Shown here in pieces: positions 38,087 through 46,381 of a stretch of DNA of 50,483 nt. The DNA lies in the NCBI GenBank assembly GCA_029882395.1, contig JAOUKT010000015.1:1-50483 (forward strand), read 5' to 3'. The notes under the pieces were generated by a model. The model was given only the letters and a program-made list of their open reading frames with translations. It had not been told where the DNA came from and did not search any database. How positions within the stretch are numbered: position 1 is the stretch's first letter; each line of letters opens with the position of its first letter. Source of the DNA: Gammaproteobacteria bacterium. Its GTDB lineage: Bacteria > Pseudomonadota > Gammaproteobacteria > SZUA-229. Both the position numbers and the translations under genes were made by a program.

Positions 38087-38115
38087 TTTATAAATGTTTA
38101 ACTTTAAAAGTGCAA
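38087..38115 (-). promoter_or_regulatory. Porin promoter
   Basis: Reading leftward: TTGCAC (38110-38115), a 17-base spacer, and TATAAA (38087-38092). The expected start site is about 38080, giving a 40-base leader with an AGGAG ribosome site close to 38050. Match and spacing are near the sigma-70 ideal. Confidence 0.7.
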
Positions 38116-38509
38116 GCCCTTTTTCCCCAATTATCTTTTTTGGCGCATTTTTATCATAAATGCTCAGATGCCAGGCTTAGCTTTCGCTGAGTTAAATTAT
38201 AAATAACGTTTTCGAAAGCTGCCCGAATCATGCCATGCCCTATAAATGCAAACAAGACCTTTTAAGCTGTTTTTTATAGTTTTAGCTATAAATAACTTCC
38301 TAACACACTATAGATAACTATTTTTTACAGCACTATAAAATAAACTGTTTTGGGGTTTACCATTGTGTTTTTATTGTTAAACACTGAGTCAGTCAGCGTT
38401 TTAAATAGCCTATTAGCTAACCGCCATCAGCTTTGATTATTTGCAAATACCTATATTGATACAACTAAATATTTCGCCTGCCCATCTTTTAAATTTTTCT
38501 TTCAGACAC
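38116..38509. other. AT-rich intergenic region upstream of the porin, with a nested dyad
   Basis: No gene is seen in these 394 bases. AGCTTTCG (38179-38186) and CGAAAGCT (38213-38220) form a perfect 8-bp inverted repeat enclosing a smaller GTTA/TAAC repeat. Beyond it at 38240-38335 several CTATAA or TTATAG motifs recur. This may be the control region of the porin, but no regulator site is recognised. Confidence 0.5.
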
Positions 38510-38540
38510 AAAAAAGCCCGCATAATAACGGGCCTTTTTT
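38510..38540. terminator. Rho-independent terminator of rpsI-rplM
   Basis: GCCCG (38516-38520) and CGGGC (38529-38533) form a stem with an 8-base loop. An A run lies on the left and a T run on the right, so leftward transcripts from rpsI meet a U tract. It lies 45 bp past the rpsI stop. Confidence 0.8.
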
Positions 38541-38584
38541 GGTCAACTCTGCCTGGTTGCATACGCAACCAGACTGAAGTTTGC

Positions 38585-38977
38585 TTAACGCTTCGAGAAC
38601 TGTGTAGCGCGACGCGCTTTACGCAGACCGACTTTCTTACGCTCAACCTCACGTGAATCACGGGTGACGAAACCAGCGCCACGCAGTGATGGCCGCAGGC
38701 TTTCGTCATATTTCATTAATGCACGTGTGATACCGTGGCGAATTGCACCTGACTGCCCCGTCATGCCACCACCTTTTACAGTGATATTGAAGTCGAACTT
38801 GTCAGAGAACTCAGTCAGAACTAATGGCTGACGAACAACCATGCGAGAGGTCTCACGAGCGAAGTATTCGTCTAACGGGCTACCATTAACTTTAATGTTG
38901 CCACTGCCAGCACTCATGAAGACGCGAGCGCTAGATGATTTACGACGACCTGTCGCGTAGTATTGATTTTCAGCCAT
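38585..38977 (-). CDS. rpsI: Ribosomal protein S9
   Basis: This 130-residue ribosomal protein of the small subunit shows the [15 protein letters not shown] start, the [19 protein letters not shown] core and the C-terminal basic tail ([10 protein letters not shown]) that reaches the P site. It follows rplM by 15 bp in the usual L13-S9 operon. Confidence 0.98.
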   Translation of the reverse strand: MAENQYYATGRRKSSSARVFMSAGSGNIKVNGSPLDEYFARETSRMVVRQPLVLTEFSDKFDFNITVKGGGMTGQSGAIRHGITRALMKYDESLRPSLRGAGFVTRDSREVERKKVGLRKARRATQFSKR

Positions 38978-38992
38978 TTTCTCGACCTTACC

Positions 38993-39421
38993 TTATATAT
39001 CCAGCACTTTAGGCTGTTGAGCTTCATGATTATGCTTAGGACCTGAGTATACTTTCAGCTTGCGGTACATGTCACGACCCAGTGGGTTCTTAGGTAACAT
39101 GCCTTTAACTGCCAGCTCAATTACTCGCTCAGGCGCTTTATCGATGAGTTTTTCAAAACTGATCGATTTTAAACCACCAATAAAACCACTATGGTGATGA
39201 TAAATCTTATTTTTTGCTTTATTGCCTGATACCGCTACTTTTTCAGCATTGATCACGACAATATAGTCGCCAGTATCAACATGCGGTGTGTACACAGGCT
39301 TATGCTTTCCACGCAGACGGCGGGCAATTTCTGCTGCCATACGGCCTAACGTTTTATCAGTTGCGTCGACAACAAACCAGTCGCGCTTTACAGTTTCTTT
39401 ATTGGCACTAATCGTTTTCAT
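38993..39421 (-). CDS. rplM: Ribosomal protein L13
   Basis: This 142-residue large-subunit protein matches the E. coli protein at its N-terminus ([20 protein letters not shown]), with the [20 protein letters not shown] and [12 protein letters not shown] motifs and the C-terminal AQQPKVLDI. Codons upstream of the ATG at 39421 are in frame but not part of L13. A promoter lies 44 bp ahead and a short leader contains a GCAT-CTC/GAG-ATGC hairpin where L13 might feed back on its own mRNA (inference). Confidence 0.98.
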   Translation of the reverse strand: MKTISANKETVKRDWFVVDATDKTLGRMAAEIARRLRGKHKPVYTPHVDTGDYIVVINAEKVAVSGNKAKNKIYHHHSGFIGGLKSISFEKLIDKAPERVIELAVKGMLPKNPLGRDMYRKLKVYSGPKHNHEAQQPKVLDI

Positions 39422-39464
39422 AACGTTTGCATGCTCCATGAGTATGCGAATTCGAAGGCGCAAG

Positions 39465-39493
39465 ATTGTACATAATTAGAGCCCCTATCACAA
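39465..39493 (-). promoter_or_regulatory. rplM-rpsI promoter
   Basis: TTGTGA (39488-39493), 17 bases, TACAAT (39465-39470), read leftward. The predicted start is near 39458, leaving a leader of about 37 bases. Confidence 0.55.
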
Positions 39494-39568
39494 GTATTAA
39501 TCGCGTATTTAGCCCGCTTAATTTACACCGTGTTTGCCTGCGCTCTCTAAAAACCTTTTCTTCGGGGC

Positions 39569-39663
39569 AAAAAAAAGGCGTCGCAGGGGATGCAACGCCT
39601 TAAATAACCACCAAAATGGAGGATGGAGGAGTCTTGAAAATCTTAGGGGAAAATTCAAAACAT
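39569..39663 (-). ncRNA. Candidate small RNA with C-rich anti-Shine-Dalgarno motif
   Basis: Read leftward from about 39663, a transcript of about 95 bases would end at a strong terminator: AAGGCGT (39575-39581) pairs with ACGCCTT (39595-39601), followed by eight U residues (39569-39576). The middle holds CTCCTCCATCCTCC (39618-39631), two copies of the CCUCC core that pairs with ribosome binding sites. A TTGACA promoter lies just before it. No open reading frame of useful length is seen. It is not a family I recognise. It could also be a processed 3' piece of the ferredoxin mRNA. Confidence 0.55.
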
Positions 39664-39669
39664 GAGCAT

Positions 39670-39697
39670 ATTCTAATATAATAATCGGCTATGTCAA
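39670..39697 (-). promoter_or_regulatory. Promoter of the candidate small RNA
   Basis: Leftward TTGACA (39692-39697, consensus), 16-base spacer, TAGAAT (39670-39675). The next gene leftward is rplM, which has a promoter of its own, and the terminator at 39569-39601 would stop this transcript first. Confidence 0.55.
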
Positions 39698-39755
39698 ACC
39701 CAAATATTGTTTATTGCTAATATTCTAATGAATACCGACAAACGGTATTAAGAAC

Positions 39756-39776
39756 AGTCTTTAGTCTTGAGTCGTA
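39756..39776. repeat. Three heptamer repeat units
   Basis: AGTCTTT, AGTCTTG and AGTCGTA follow one another, the same family as the array next to pepP. A CTTACGACT unit is also found at 39813-39821, over the stop codon of the ferredoxin gene. A perfect 7-bp hairpin (AATACCG at 39731-39737, CGGTATT at 39743-39749) lies beside it. Confidence 0.7.
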
Positions 39777-39813
39777 ATTCCAATATTAAAACCATGACTT
39801 CAGCGCTTTGCAC

Positions 39814-40134
39814 TTACGACTGATTTTCAACCAAAAGCCTCTCCACTACTTTTCCTTTTTTCAAATGACTCTCGAATATTTCATCTATATCCTCTTTATC
39901 CACATAACTGTACCAGACCGCCTCCGGGTAAACTACCAGCACCGGCCCTGCTGCACACCGGTCCAGACAGCCTGCGGTGTTGATGCGCACTTTACCGGGT
40001 ATCTGATTTCCGATGGCTTTTAGTTTCTGCTTAGCATAGGCACGCAAGGCTGATGCCCCGTGATCTTCACAACATGCACTGCCATCCTGACGTTTGTTAG
40101 TGCAAAAGAATACGTGATGTTTGAAATGTGACAT
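39814..40134 (-). CDS. Thioredoxin-like (2Fe-2S) ferredoxin
   Basis: This 106-residue protein has a thioredoxin-like ferredoxin fold: FFCTNKRQDGSACC near the N-terminus and NTAGCLDRCAAGPVLVVYP near residue 55 supply the four cysteine ligands. Such proteins resemble the NuoE C-terminal domain and the Aquifex-type ferredoxin; role unknown. The start at 40134 matches the usual MS-FKHHVFFC beginning; an ATG at 40143 is three codons earlier. It is divergent from the GlcF-like gene. Confidence 0.85.
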   Translation of the reverse strand: MSHFKHHVFFCTNKRQDGSACCEDHGASALRAYAKQKLKAIGNQIPGKVRINTAGCLDRCAAGPVLVVYPEAVWYSYVDKEDIDEIFESHLKKGKVVERLLVENQS

Positions 40135-40143
40135 ATCGATCAT

Positions 40144-40172
40144 TCAATAAATATTAAAGAGAAGCGTATAAT
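40144..40172 (+). promoter_or_regulatory. Candidate promoter for the GlcF-like gene
   Basis: A consensus -10, TATAAT, lies at 40167-40172 with a weak -35 (TTCAAT, about 40143-40148) 18 bases upstream, which overlaps the start of the divergent ferredoxin gene. The leader to the ATG at 40191 would be about 12 bases. Confidence 0.45.
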
Positions 40173-40190
40173 AGCAGTGATCCGAGCACT

Positions 40191-41393
40191 ATGAAGCCAT
40201 TAAAAACCATGTATAAAGCTGATCTTTCTGCTGCTGACCAATGCGTCATGTGTGGCATGTGCCAGCCTCACTGCCCGACATACCGCACTGAGCAGACTGA
40301 AACAGAATCGCCCCGTGGCAGGCTGTCTGTCATTCTTGGTCTGGCCCAGAGCCAGCTTCAGGCCGATTCCAGCATCATCACACATTTAAATCACTGCACA
40401 GGCTGCGGAGCCTGTGAAGCCATGTGCCCTTCACGCGTACCCTTTATGCAGCTTATCGATAACTGCAAACAGTTGTTGCCACGTAAGAACCTGGTTTTAA
40501 ACGTCATTTTGCAACTGGTCCGACAGCCGGGTCGATATGGCATATTGCGCTCTCTTCTGAAAAACCGGCAACTTGGCTACCTGCTCAGATTATGCAGACT
40601 GTTACCCGGCGACAGCAAATACCTTCAAAAAACCATTCAACTAAGCCCCGGCAAACTGCCGTTAGCTGACTTTTATGCTGCCAGCGGTGATACCCAGGGC
40701 AATGTCGGCTTATTTATCGGCTGCATTACCCAGCTATTTGACAAAACCACACTGCAAGACAGCCTGCTGCTGCTAACACGTTCTGGTTACAATGTTCATA
40801 TTCTCAGGCAACAAGTCTGTTGTGGTGCTTTGCATCAGCATAATGGTGATATTGATACTGCCCGGCTTTTGCTCAAACAAAACCAGCAGCTGTTTGAATC
40901 CGCGGCACTGGATGCCGTGATTTTTACTGCCACGGGCTGCGGAGCCCAACTGGCCTCACATTTAAAATCGATTAATGCTGTCGATATCATGCAATTCATC
41001 CGCCAGAGTGCGCTGTTAACAAAGCTTGAGCTGCAGCCATTAACCGCCAAAGTGCTGGTGCACGAACCCTGCAGCCAGAGAAACCAGCTGAAACTCCCAG
41101 CCATTACAGACTTAATCTGTCAGATTCCCGGATTAACGATTAACAACATGATTGAGAATCAGTTTTGCTGTGGCGGTGGCGGCATCAACATGCTGACCGT
41201 GGCCAACTCAGCCAACAAGCTACGTACCCACAAGCTCACTGATATTGAATCCCGGCTGCCCGATACCGTGGTCACGACCAATTACGGCTGCGCCTTACAC
41301 CTGGCCAGCGGCACCCAGTCATTGGACCTGAACAAAGAGATTGAATTTTGTCACCCGGTCAGCTTGCTTGTTCGTAGCGCCTCATTAAAATAA
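40191..41393 (+). CDS. GlcF-like (Fe-S)-binding oxidoreductase subunit
   Basis: This 400-residue protein carries two ferredoxin-type clusters (CVMCGMCQPHC at residues 18-28 and CTGCGACEAMC near 68-78) and two CCG domains (GCITQ followed by QVCCGALHQHN; EPCSQ followed by FCCGGGG). This is the layout of glycolate oxidase subunit GlcF or LutA-like proteins. No GlcD or GlcE gene is adjacent, so it is an orphan here; a flavin partner elsewhere in the genome is likely. It precedes coq7 by 30 bp, perhaps in the same transcript. Confidence 0.88.
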   Translation: MKPLKTMYKADLSAADQCVMCGMCQPHCPTYRTEQTETESPRGRLSVILGLAQSQLQADSSIITHLNHCTGCGACEAMCPSRVPFMQLIDNCKQLLPRKNLVLNVILQLVRQPGRYGILRSLLKNRQLGYLLRLCRLLPGDSKYLQKTIQLSPGKLPLADFYAASGDTQGNVGLFIGCITQLFDKTTLQDSLLLLTRSGYNVHILRQQVCCGALHQHNGDIDTARLLLKQNQQLFESAALDAVIFTATGCGAQLASHLKSINAVDIMQFIRQSALLTKLELQPLTAKVLVHEPCSQRNQLKLPAITDLICQIPGLTINNMIENQFCCGGGGINMLTVANSANKLRTHKLTDIESRLPDTVVTTNYGCALHLASGTQSLDLNKEIEFCHPVSLLVRSASLK

Positions 41394-41423
41394 GCGTATA
41401 CCCTTTTATACAGAGCAAGCCTT

Positions 41424-42062
41424 ATGCGCCATTATTCACCCCTCGATCAGCTCATTATGCAAGGCGAGCACGCCATGCGTACCATTTTCGGTCAGCCTGA
41501 GATTACCGAACGGCACTATCCTGCAGAAAACATCAATGACTGCCAGCTCGATGAGGAACAGCGCAAACACGTTGCAGGCCTAATGCGCATTAACCATGCC
41601 GGTGAAATTGCCGCCCAGGCGTTGTATTCGGGCCAGGCGCTCACCGCCAGACTCGACGATGTGCGCGAGAGCATGAACCGCGCGGCACTGGAAGAAAACG
41701 ACCACCTTGACTGGACAAACAAACGGCTGCAGGAACTCGGCAGCCAGCGCAGCCTTCTGGCGCCCTTTTGGTATGCCGGATCATTTGCGATTGGTGCCGC
41801 AGCCGGTGCGGCGGGTGACAAATGGAGCCTGGGTTTTGTTGCAGAAACCGAAAAACAGGTGGTAAGACACCTGCAAGAGCACTTAGAAAAATTGCCCGAC
41901 AATGATCAGCGCAGCCGCGCCATTCTCCAGCAAATGAAAGAAGATGAACAACACCATGCCACTGTCGCGCTTGAGCATGGCGGCCGTGACTTACCCTGGA
42001 TTATACGCAAGCTGATGACACTAACCTCAAAAGTGATGACGAAGACGGCATACCGGCTATAA
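41424..42062 (+). CDS. coq7: 3-demethoxyubiquinol 3-hydroxylase Coq7
   Basis: This 212-residue di-iron enzyme hydroxylates C6 in ubiquinone synthesis and takes the place of UbiF. The EXXH-type ligand motifs are in order: INHAGEIAAQALY near 56, LEENDHLDW near 90, EKQVVRHLQEHL near 142 and KEDEQHHATVALEHGG near 173. It follows the GlcF-like gene and converges on fbp; a shared terminator lies between. The combination Coq7 with UbiH and UbiI is typical of many non-enteric gammaproteobacteria. Confidence 0.95.
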   Translation: MRHYSPLDQLIMQGEHAMRTIFGQPEITERHYPAENINDCQLDEEQRKHVAGLMRINHAGEIAAQALYSGQALTARLDDVRESMNRAALEENDHLDWTNKRLQELGSQRSLLAPFWYAGSFAIGAAAGAAGDKWSLGFVAETEKQVVRHLQEHLEKLPDNDQRSRAILQQMKEDEQHHATVALEHGGRDLPWIIRKLMTLTSKVMTKTAYRL

Positions 42063-42121
42063 GTCGGCAGTCAAAAAACAATCGGCTTCAAATTCTGACT
42101 TACGACTTTTCCCACCAACAC

Positions 42122-42157
42122 AAAAAAGCCCGCCACCTTTCGGTAAGCGGGCTTTTT
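42122..42157. terminator. Bidirectional terminator between coq7 and fbp
   Basis: GCCCGC (42128-42133) and GCGGGC (42147-42152) form a stem with an inner ACC/GGT pairing, flanked by A and T runs. It serves both convergent genes. Confidence 0.92.
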
Positions 42158-42179
42158 ATGCAGAACCAGCTAACTTAGC

Positions 42180-43199
42180 TTAAGCCGCTTTCTCTGCTTT
42201 AGTGTGGTAATCCACCACTTTCTGTACTTCGCTCTTTGAACCCATGATCACAGGTACACGCTGGTGCAGACCCGTGGCTTCAACTTCCATGATGCGCTCA
42301 CGACCAGTAGAACTCATGCCGCCCGCCTGCTCCATGATGAAACTCATTGGGTTGGCTTCGTACATTAAACGCAGCTTGCCGGCTTTACCGACTTCACGCG
42401 TATCAAATGGGTACATGAAAATGCCGCCACGTGTCAGAATACGGTAAACCTCAGCCACCATAGACGCAACCCAGCGCATATTGTAACGCTGGCCTAAGGG
42501 ACCTTCTTCGCCCTGTAAGCAGTCAGCGATGTAGTCCTGCACTGGCTTTTCCCAGAAACGCTGGTTAGACAGGTTGATAGAGAATTCTTTAGTCTCTTCA
42601 GGAACCGTGACACCTTCTTCCGTCAGCACGAACTCACCGATACGGTGATCCAGCGTAAAGGTGTTAACACCTTTGCCTGTTGTCAGGACCAATACCGTTG
42701 ATGGGCCGTAGACAACGAAACCAGCTGCTACTTGCTCAGTACCTTCTTGTAAGAAATCTTCCAGCGCCGGATCCTCAGAAGAACCTTTAGGCGCTTTAAC
42801 GATGGAGAAGATCGTACCCACAGAGATGTTAACGTCGATGTTAGATGAACCGTCTAATGGATCGAACATCATCAGGTATTCACCGCGCTGAATGCCTTCC
42901 GGGATCATCAAAGGATCATCAATCTCTTCTGAACCCATGCCTGCTGTCAGACCCGTAAATTTCAGGTGATCGTACATCATGTCGTTAGTGATGATATCTA
43001 ACTCTTTTTGCGTTTCGCCCTGAACGTTTTCAGAACCGGCCACACCTAAAACACCTGATAATGGGCCCAGGCTCACTGTTGATGCGATCTCTTTACAAGT
43101 GATGCTGACTTCGTGGATCAGTGAGATCAGGTCATATGAAAGACCATCACCTTCACGGTTACGACACATCAAATACTGCTTCAGCTTAGGGTTTTGCAT
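42180..43199 (-). CDS. fbp: Fructose-1,6-bisphosphatase class 1
   Basis: This 339-residue gluconeogenic enzyme has the metal-binding FDPLDGSSNIDVNIS (about residues 112-126), GSEEIDDP upstream and the MVAEVYRILTRGGIFMYP substrate segment. Length is standard. The leader contains an LacI-type palindrome 24 bp before the start and a long inverted repeat further upstream, both unusual for this gene. It is divergent from pyk, so gluconeogenic and glycolytic genes share one 328-bp control region. Confidence 0.96.
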   Translation of the reverse strand: MQNPKLKQYLMCRNREGDGLSYDLISLIHEVSITCKEIASTVSLGPLSGVLGVAGSENVQGETQKELDIITNDMMYDHLKFTGLTAGMGSEEIDDPLMIPEGIQRGEYLMMFDPLDGSSNIDVNISVGTIFSIVKAPKGSSEDPALEDFLQEGTEQVAAGFVVYGPSTVLVLTTGKGVNTFTLDHRIGEFVLTEEGVTVPEETKEFSINLSNQRFWEKPVQDYIADCLQGEEGPLGQRYNMRWVASMVAEVYRILTRGGIFMYPFDTREVGKAGKLRLMYEANPMSFIMEQAGGMSSTGRERIMEVEATGLHQRVPVIMGSKSEVQKVVDYHTKAEKAA

Positions 43200-43222
43200 A
43201 GTTACTCCAAATACTTTATCAC

Positions 43223-43237
43223 GGGAAACCGGTTCCC
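43223..43237 (-). promoter_or_regulatory. Candidate LacI-family-like operator upstream of fbp
   Basis: GGGAAACCGGTTCCC is palindromic but for one extra A, with the central CCGG favoured by LacI-type regulators. It lies 24-38 bases before the fbp start codon. Prediction from sequence pattern only; it might instead be an RNA hairpin. Confidence 0.4.
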
Positions 43238-43274
43238 ATTATTAACCTCATTCATCACGAGGAAGGGCCATCAT

Positions 43275-43353
43275 CGGATATTTCCTAAATCTCGAAACCA
43301 CTCAGTGAAATCACCATAAATCCAGTAAAATCAAGAGACTTACGAAATATCCG
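43275..43353 (-). repeat. Imperfect 19-bp inverted repeat in the fbp-pyk region
   Basis: CGGATATTTCCTAAATCTC (43275-43293) matches the reverse complement of 43335-43353 at 17 of 19 positions, with 41 bases between that can form a further GTGA/TCAC hairpin. Read leftward it would form a long stem in the fbp leader. It could be a structured regulatory RNA or a MITE-like mobile remnant; no target duplication is obvious. Confidence 0.7.
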
Positions 43354-43527
43354 AACACTCATGGACGACTAACAGTCCACAACAGGGCGCGCATTATATC
43401 ATAATATTATTAAATTCAGAATTAATAAGATAGCAATTGACAAAAACTTCATCGAAAACGGCACTAAACAGAACGTTTGTGCTATTAAATAATAGACAGC
43501 TATTACATAAATACAGGGATAGATCTT

Positions 43528-45009
43528 GTGAAAACACACCGTTCGGCCGAAACATCCTCGGCGACGAAAAACGCATCAGCTCACCTTCAATGGCGCCGGA
43601 CAAAGATCATCGCCACGTTAGGACCTGCCAGCCAGAAAATAGCCACGATTGAAAAACTGCTGCAGCTCGATGTCAATGCGTTCAGGTTAAACATGTCTCA
43701 CGGAGATCATGATAGCCACCGCCAGTTAGTCAGCCGAATCCGTCGCACTGCTAAACGCCTGGATAAACACGTCGCCATCATTATGGATCTGTGCGGCCCC
43801 AAAATCCGGGTCGGTAAATTTGAAAATGATGCGATTGATCTTGAAGAGGGCACCAAAGTGGTTATCACCAGCCGCCAGGTCATTGGTAAAGCCGGCCTGA
43901 TTAGCTCCCAATATCGCCAGCTACATAAAGACGCGCGCCCGGGTGAGCGCATCCTGCTGGATGATGGCAACCTCGAACTTAAAGTCAGCTCGATCAAAGA
44001 CACCGAGGTACACTGCAACGTCATTTACGGTGGTTTGCTAAAAAACCATAAAGGCATGAACCTGCCGGACTCACTGTTATCGACCCCTTCTTTTACCGCC
44101 AAAGATAAAGAAGACGCACTACTTGCGGTACAAGCCGACGTCGATTTTATTGCGTTAAGTTTTGTTCGCAATGCGGCCGATGTGCAAACCTTACAGCGTT
44201 ACCTTAAAAAGCAAAATGCTGAGATACCCATCATTGCCAAAATTGAAAAACCAGAAGCGATCGACAACATTGATGAAATACTCGAAGCCTCCTATGGCAT
44301 TATGATCGCGCGCGGTGACCTGGGCATCGAACTGCCGGCTGAAAGCGTGCCCTTACTGCAACAAAAACTGATCCAGAAAGCCCGCGAGTATGACCGCCCG
44401 GTGATTGTTGCCACTCAAATGCTGGAATCGATGATTTATGCTGCACGCCCGACCCGCGCCGAAGTCGGCGATGTGGCTAACGCGGCTATCGGCAGTGCCG
44501 ATGCTGTGATGTTATCGGGCGAAACAGCCAGTGGTAAGTTCCCGGTAAAAGCCGTTGAAACCATGGACCGGATTTTACGTGAGATAGAGAATCACCAATG
44601 GCAAAATAAAAGCTTTGGTCAGCGTATCGCCGAGTCCAGCAAAGGTGAATTCCCGGTTCGAGAGGCTGTCGCCCGTGCAGCCCTGAACCTGGCCAATGAT
44701 TTAAAACTGCAAGGCATCATCATTCCGACTCGCTCCGGTACCACTGCCCGCATACTGGCAGCCGCCAGACCCTCTGCGCCCTGCATTGGAGTCTGCTCCA
44801 GTGAAAAAGTTAACAGGAGCCTGGCATTGCACTGGGGCGTGGTACCGGTGCAGGTAAACGAGCCTTCCACTCACGACTGGCGCGCTCTTTGCACCATCAT
44901 CAGCGACAAATGCAATCTGACCCAATCGGGACACACCGTTTTGCTGGTTTCAGGTTTTAATCATGACCCCCAGCTAAATGAGCCGGTAATGAAGATATTG
45001 CAGGTATAA
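43528..45009 (+). CDS. pyk: Pyruvate kinase
   Basis: This 493-residue enzyme starts at a GTG with AGGGAT eight bases ahead. The N-terminal KIIATLGPAS strand, the MDLCGPKIRVG loop, IIAKIEKPEAIDNIDEI, the MIARGDLGIELPAE active-site segment and ATQMLESMIYAARPTRAEV are present, then a C-terminal regulatory domain. It makes pyruvate from phosphoenolpyruvate, opposite in direction to fbp, from which it is divergently transcribed. The first 25 residues are longer than in the common enzyme and rich in Ser/Ala/Thr. Confidence 0.95.
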   Translation: MKTHRSAETSSATKNASAHLQWRRTKIIATLGPASQKIATIEKLLQLDVNAFRLNMSHGDHDSHRQLVSRIRRTAKRLDKHVAIIMDLCGPKIRVGKFENDAIDLEEGTKVVITSRQVIGKAGLISSQYRQLHKDARPGERILLDDGNLELKVSSIKDTEVHCNVIYGGLLKNHKGMNLPDSLLSTPSFTAKDKEDALLAVQADVDFIALSFVRNAADVQTLQRYLKKQNAEIPIIAKIEKPEAIDNIDEILEASYGIMIARGDLGIELPAESVPLLQQKLIQKAREYDRPVIVATQMLESMIYAARPTRAEVGDVANAAIGSADAVMLSGETASGKFPVKAVETMDRILREIENHQWQNKSFGQRIAESSKGEFPVREAVARAALNLANDLKLQGIIIPTRSGTTARILAAARPSAPCIGVCSSEKVNRSLALHWGVVPVQVNEPSTHDWRALCTIISDKCNLTQSGHTVLLVSGFNHDPQLNEPVMKILQV

Positions 45010-45014
45010 GTGTC

Positions 45015-45035
45015 GTGGGCAGTGGGCAGTGGGCA
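45015..45035. repeat. Three heptamer repeat units at the end of pyk
   Basis: GTGGGCA occurs three times in a row, beginning five bases after the pyk stop. Opposed heptamer-like sequence (AGTGGTC, AGTGTTC in the other strand) follows at about 45090-45110, an arrangement like that next to pepP. Confidence 0.75.
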
Positions 45036-45121
45036 GTAATCTATTTAATCTCTGATTACTGTCAAATTTTTTGCTTATAACTTTACTGCAAACCGAACAC
45101 TGACCACTGCAGACCTTGTTT

Positions 45122-45940
45122 TTACTCCAGCCCCAAACCCAGACCTTCTGTCAGGTTGCGGCCATAAAAGATCTCGCTCATTTCCTGATTTAGAATCCTG
45201 CCTATATGGCGCAGTTCCGATTCTGAATAGTCATTTTTAATTGAGCCGAACAAATAATTATCCAGATCAATATCCTTTCTTACCATTTTGGTGTGGAAAA
45301 TATTTTCCTGATAGACATTCACATCCACCATCTGAAACAGGTCTTTGGTATCATCTGCTATGTAATTCTGAATGGAATTAATATCATGATCAATAAACAG
45401 CTTGTGACCATCCACATCGCGGGTAAAACCGCGCACACGATAATCCATCGTCACAATATCAGACTCAAAACTATGGATTAAATAATTCAACGCTTTCAAT
45501 GGAGAGATGCGGCCGCAGGTAGCGACATCAATATCCGCACGAAAGGTACTCAAGCCGTTTTCAGGATGGCTTTCCGGGTAGGTGTGAACCGTGATGTGAC
45601 TTTTATCCAGATGCGCCACCACCGAGTCAGGTAATGGCCCGGGCTCTTCTTTGTTAGATAATTGCTCAGAGACAACCGGTTCTTCTGAAATCAGTATCGT
45701 CACGCTGGCACCTTGCGGATCATAATCCTGATGCGCGATATTAAGCACATTGGCACCGATAATATCCGACACATCGGTCAGGATCTGGGTCAGGCGATCA
45801 GCGTTATACATCTCATCGATATATTCGATGTATTTTTTTTCATCACTCGAACTACGGGCATAAACAATGTCGTAGATATTAAAACTCAGGGTCTTTGTCA
45901 GGTTATTAAAACCGTGTAACTTCAGTTTATTTTTGCTCAC
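45122..45940 (-). CDS. speD: S-adenosylmethionine decarboxylase proenzyme
   Basis: This 272-residue protein supplies decarboxylated SAM for spermidine synthesis. It is the E. coli type: the [14 protein letters not shown] motif contains the serine (about residue 114) that is cleaved and turned into the pyruvoyl group, with [13 protein letters not shown] following. The start is taken as the GTG at 45940 ([13 protein letters not shown]), matching the family; a TTG lies one codon earlier. It ends the osmC-DUF885-VOC-speD series and is 6 bp past the VOC stop. Confidence 0.95.
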   Translation of the reverse strand: MSKNKLKLHGFNNLTKTLSFNIYDIVYARSSSDEKKYIEYIDEMYNADRLTQILTDVSDIIGANVLNIAHQDYDPQGASVTILISEEPVVSEQLSNKEEPGPLPDSVVAHLDKSHITVHTYPESHPENGLSTFRADIDVATCGRISPLKALNYLIHSFESDIVTMDYRVRGFTRDVDGHKLFIDHDINSIQNYIADDTKDLFQMVDVNVYQENIFHTKMVRKDIDLDNYLFGSIKNDYSESELRHIGRILNQEMSEIFYGRNLTEGLGLGLE

Positions 45941-45946
45941 CAATCT

Positions 45947-46351
45947 TTACTCTTTCAAACATTTATCTGATATAGGCGGATGATAGATCATCTGCACCAC
46001 ATTGCCATCGGGGTCCTCACAATAAAAGCTACGGGCACCGTCCCTGTGTGTTTTAGGCGGTTTGTAAATGGTTACATTATTGCCTTTCAGGAACGCATAC
46101 CACTGATCAACATCATGCTCGGTATGCAATACAAAGCCAATATGATCAAGGTGCTGGGCAGCTGTCATTGGCCGATCGGAACGATGCAGTGCGAGATTGT
46201 CACAACCAGAACAGAGGTACAGATTATCGGCATCCGGGCGCCATTCAACCTGCATACCGATGAGTTCAGTATAGAAATATTCACAGCCGTCAAAGTTATT
46301 TACCCATAAAGCAACATGGCGCATACCGCCTACAGGATTAGGTTTTTTCAC
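45947..46351 (-). CDS. VOC (glyoxalase/dioxygenase) superfamily protein
   Basis: This 134-residue protein starts at a GTG (GAGAAG 6-8 bases upstream). It shows the paired beta-alpha-beta-beta-beta modules: MRHVALWVNNFDGCEYFY at the start, LDHIGFVLHT in the middle and FYCEDPDGNVVQMIY near the end, with the usual His/His/Glu metal ligands. The substrate cannot be told from sequence. It lies between the DUF885 gene and speD. Confidence 0.87.
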   Translation of the reverse strand: MKKPNPVGGMRHVALWVNNFDGCEYFYTELIGMQVEWRPDADNLYLCSGCDNLALHRSDRPMTAAQHLDHIGFVLHTEHDVDQWYAFLKGNNVTIYKPPKTHRDGARSFYCEDPDGNVVQMIYHPPISDKCLKE

Positions 46352-46381
46352 GTCAACTTCTCATTTATATAGCCATTCACT

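Noticed and set aside
39615..39680. 21-codon + strand frame starting ATG GAG GAT
   Set aside because: No promoter or ribosome site; the leftward promoter and terminator fit a small RNA better.
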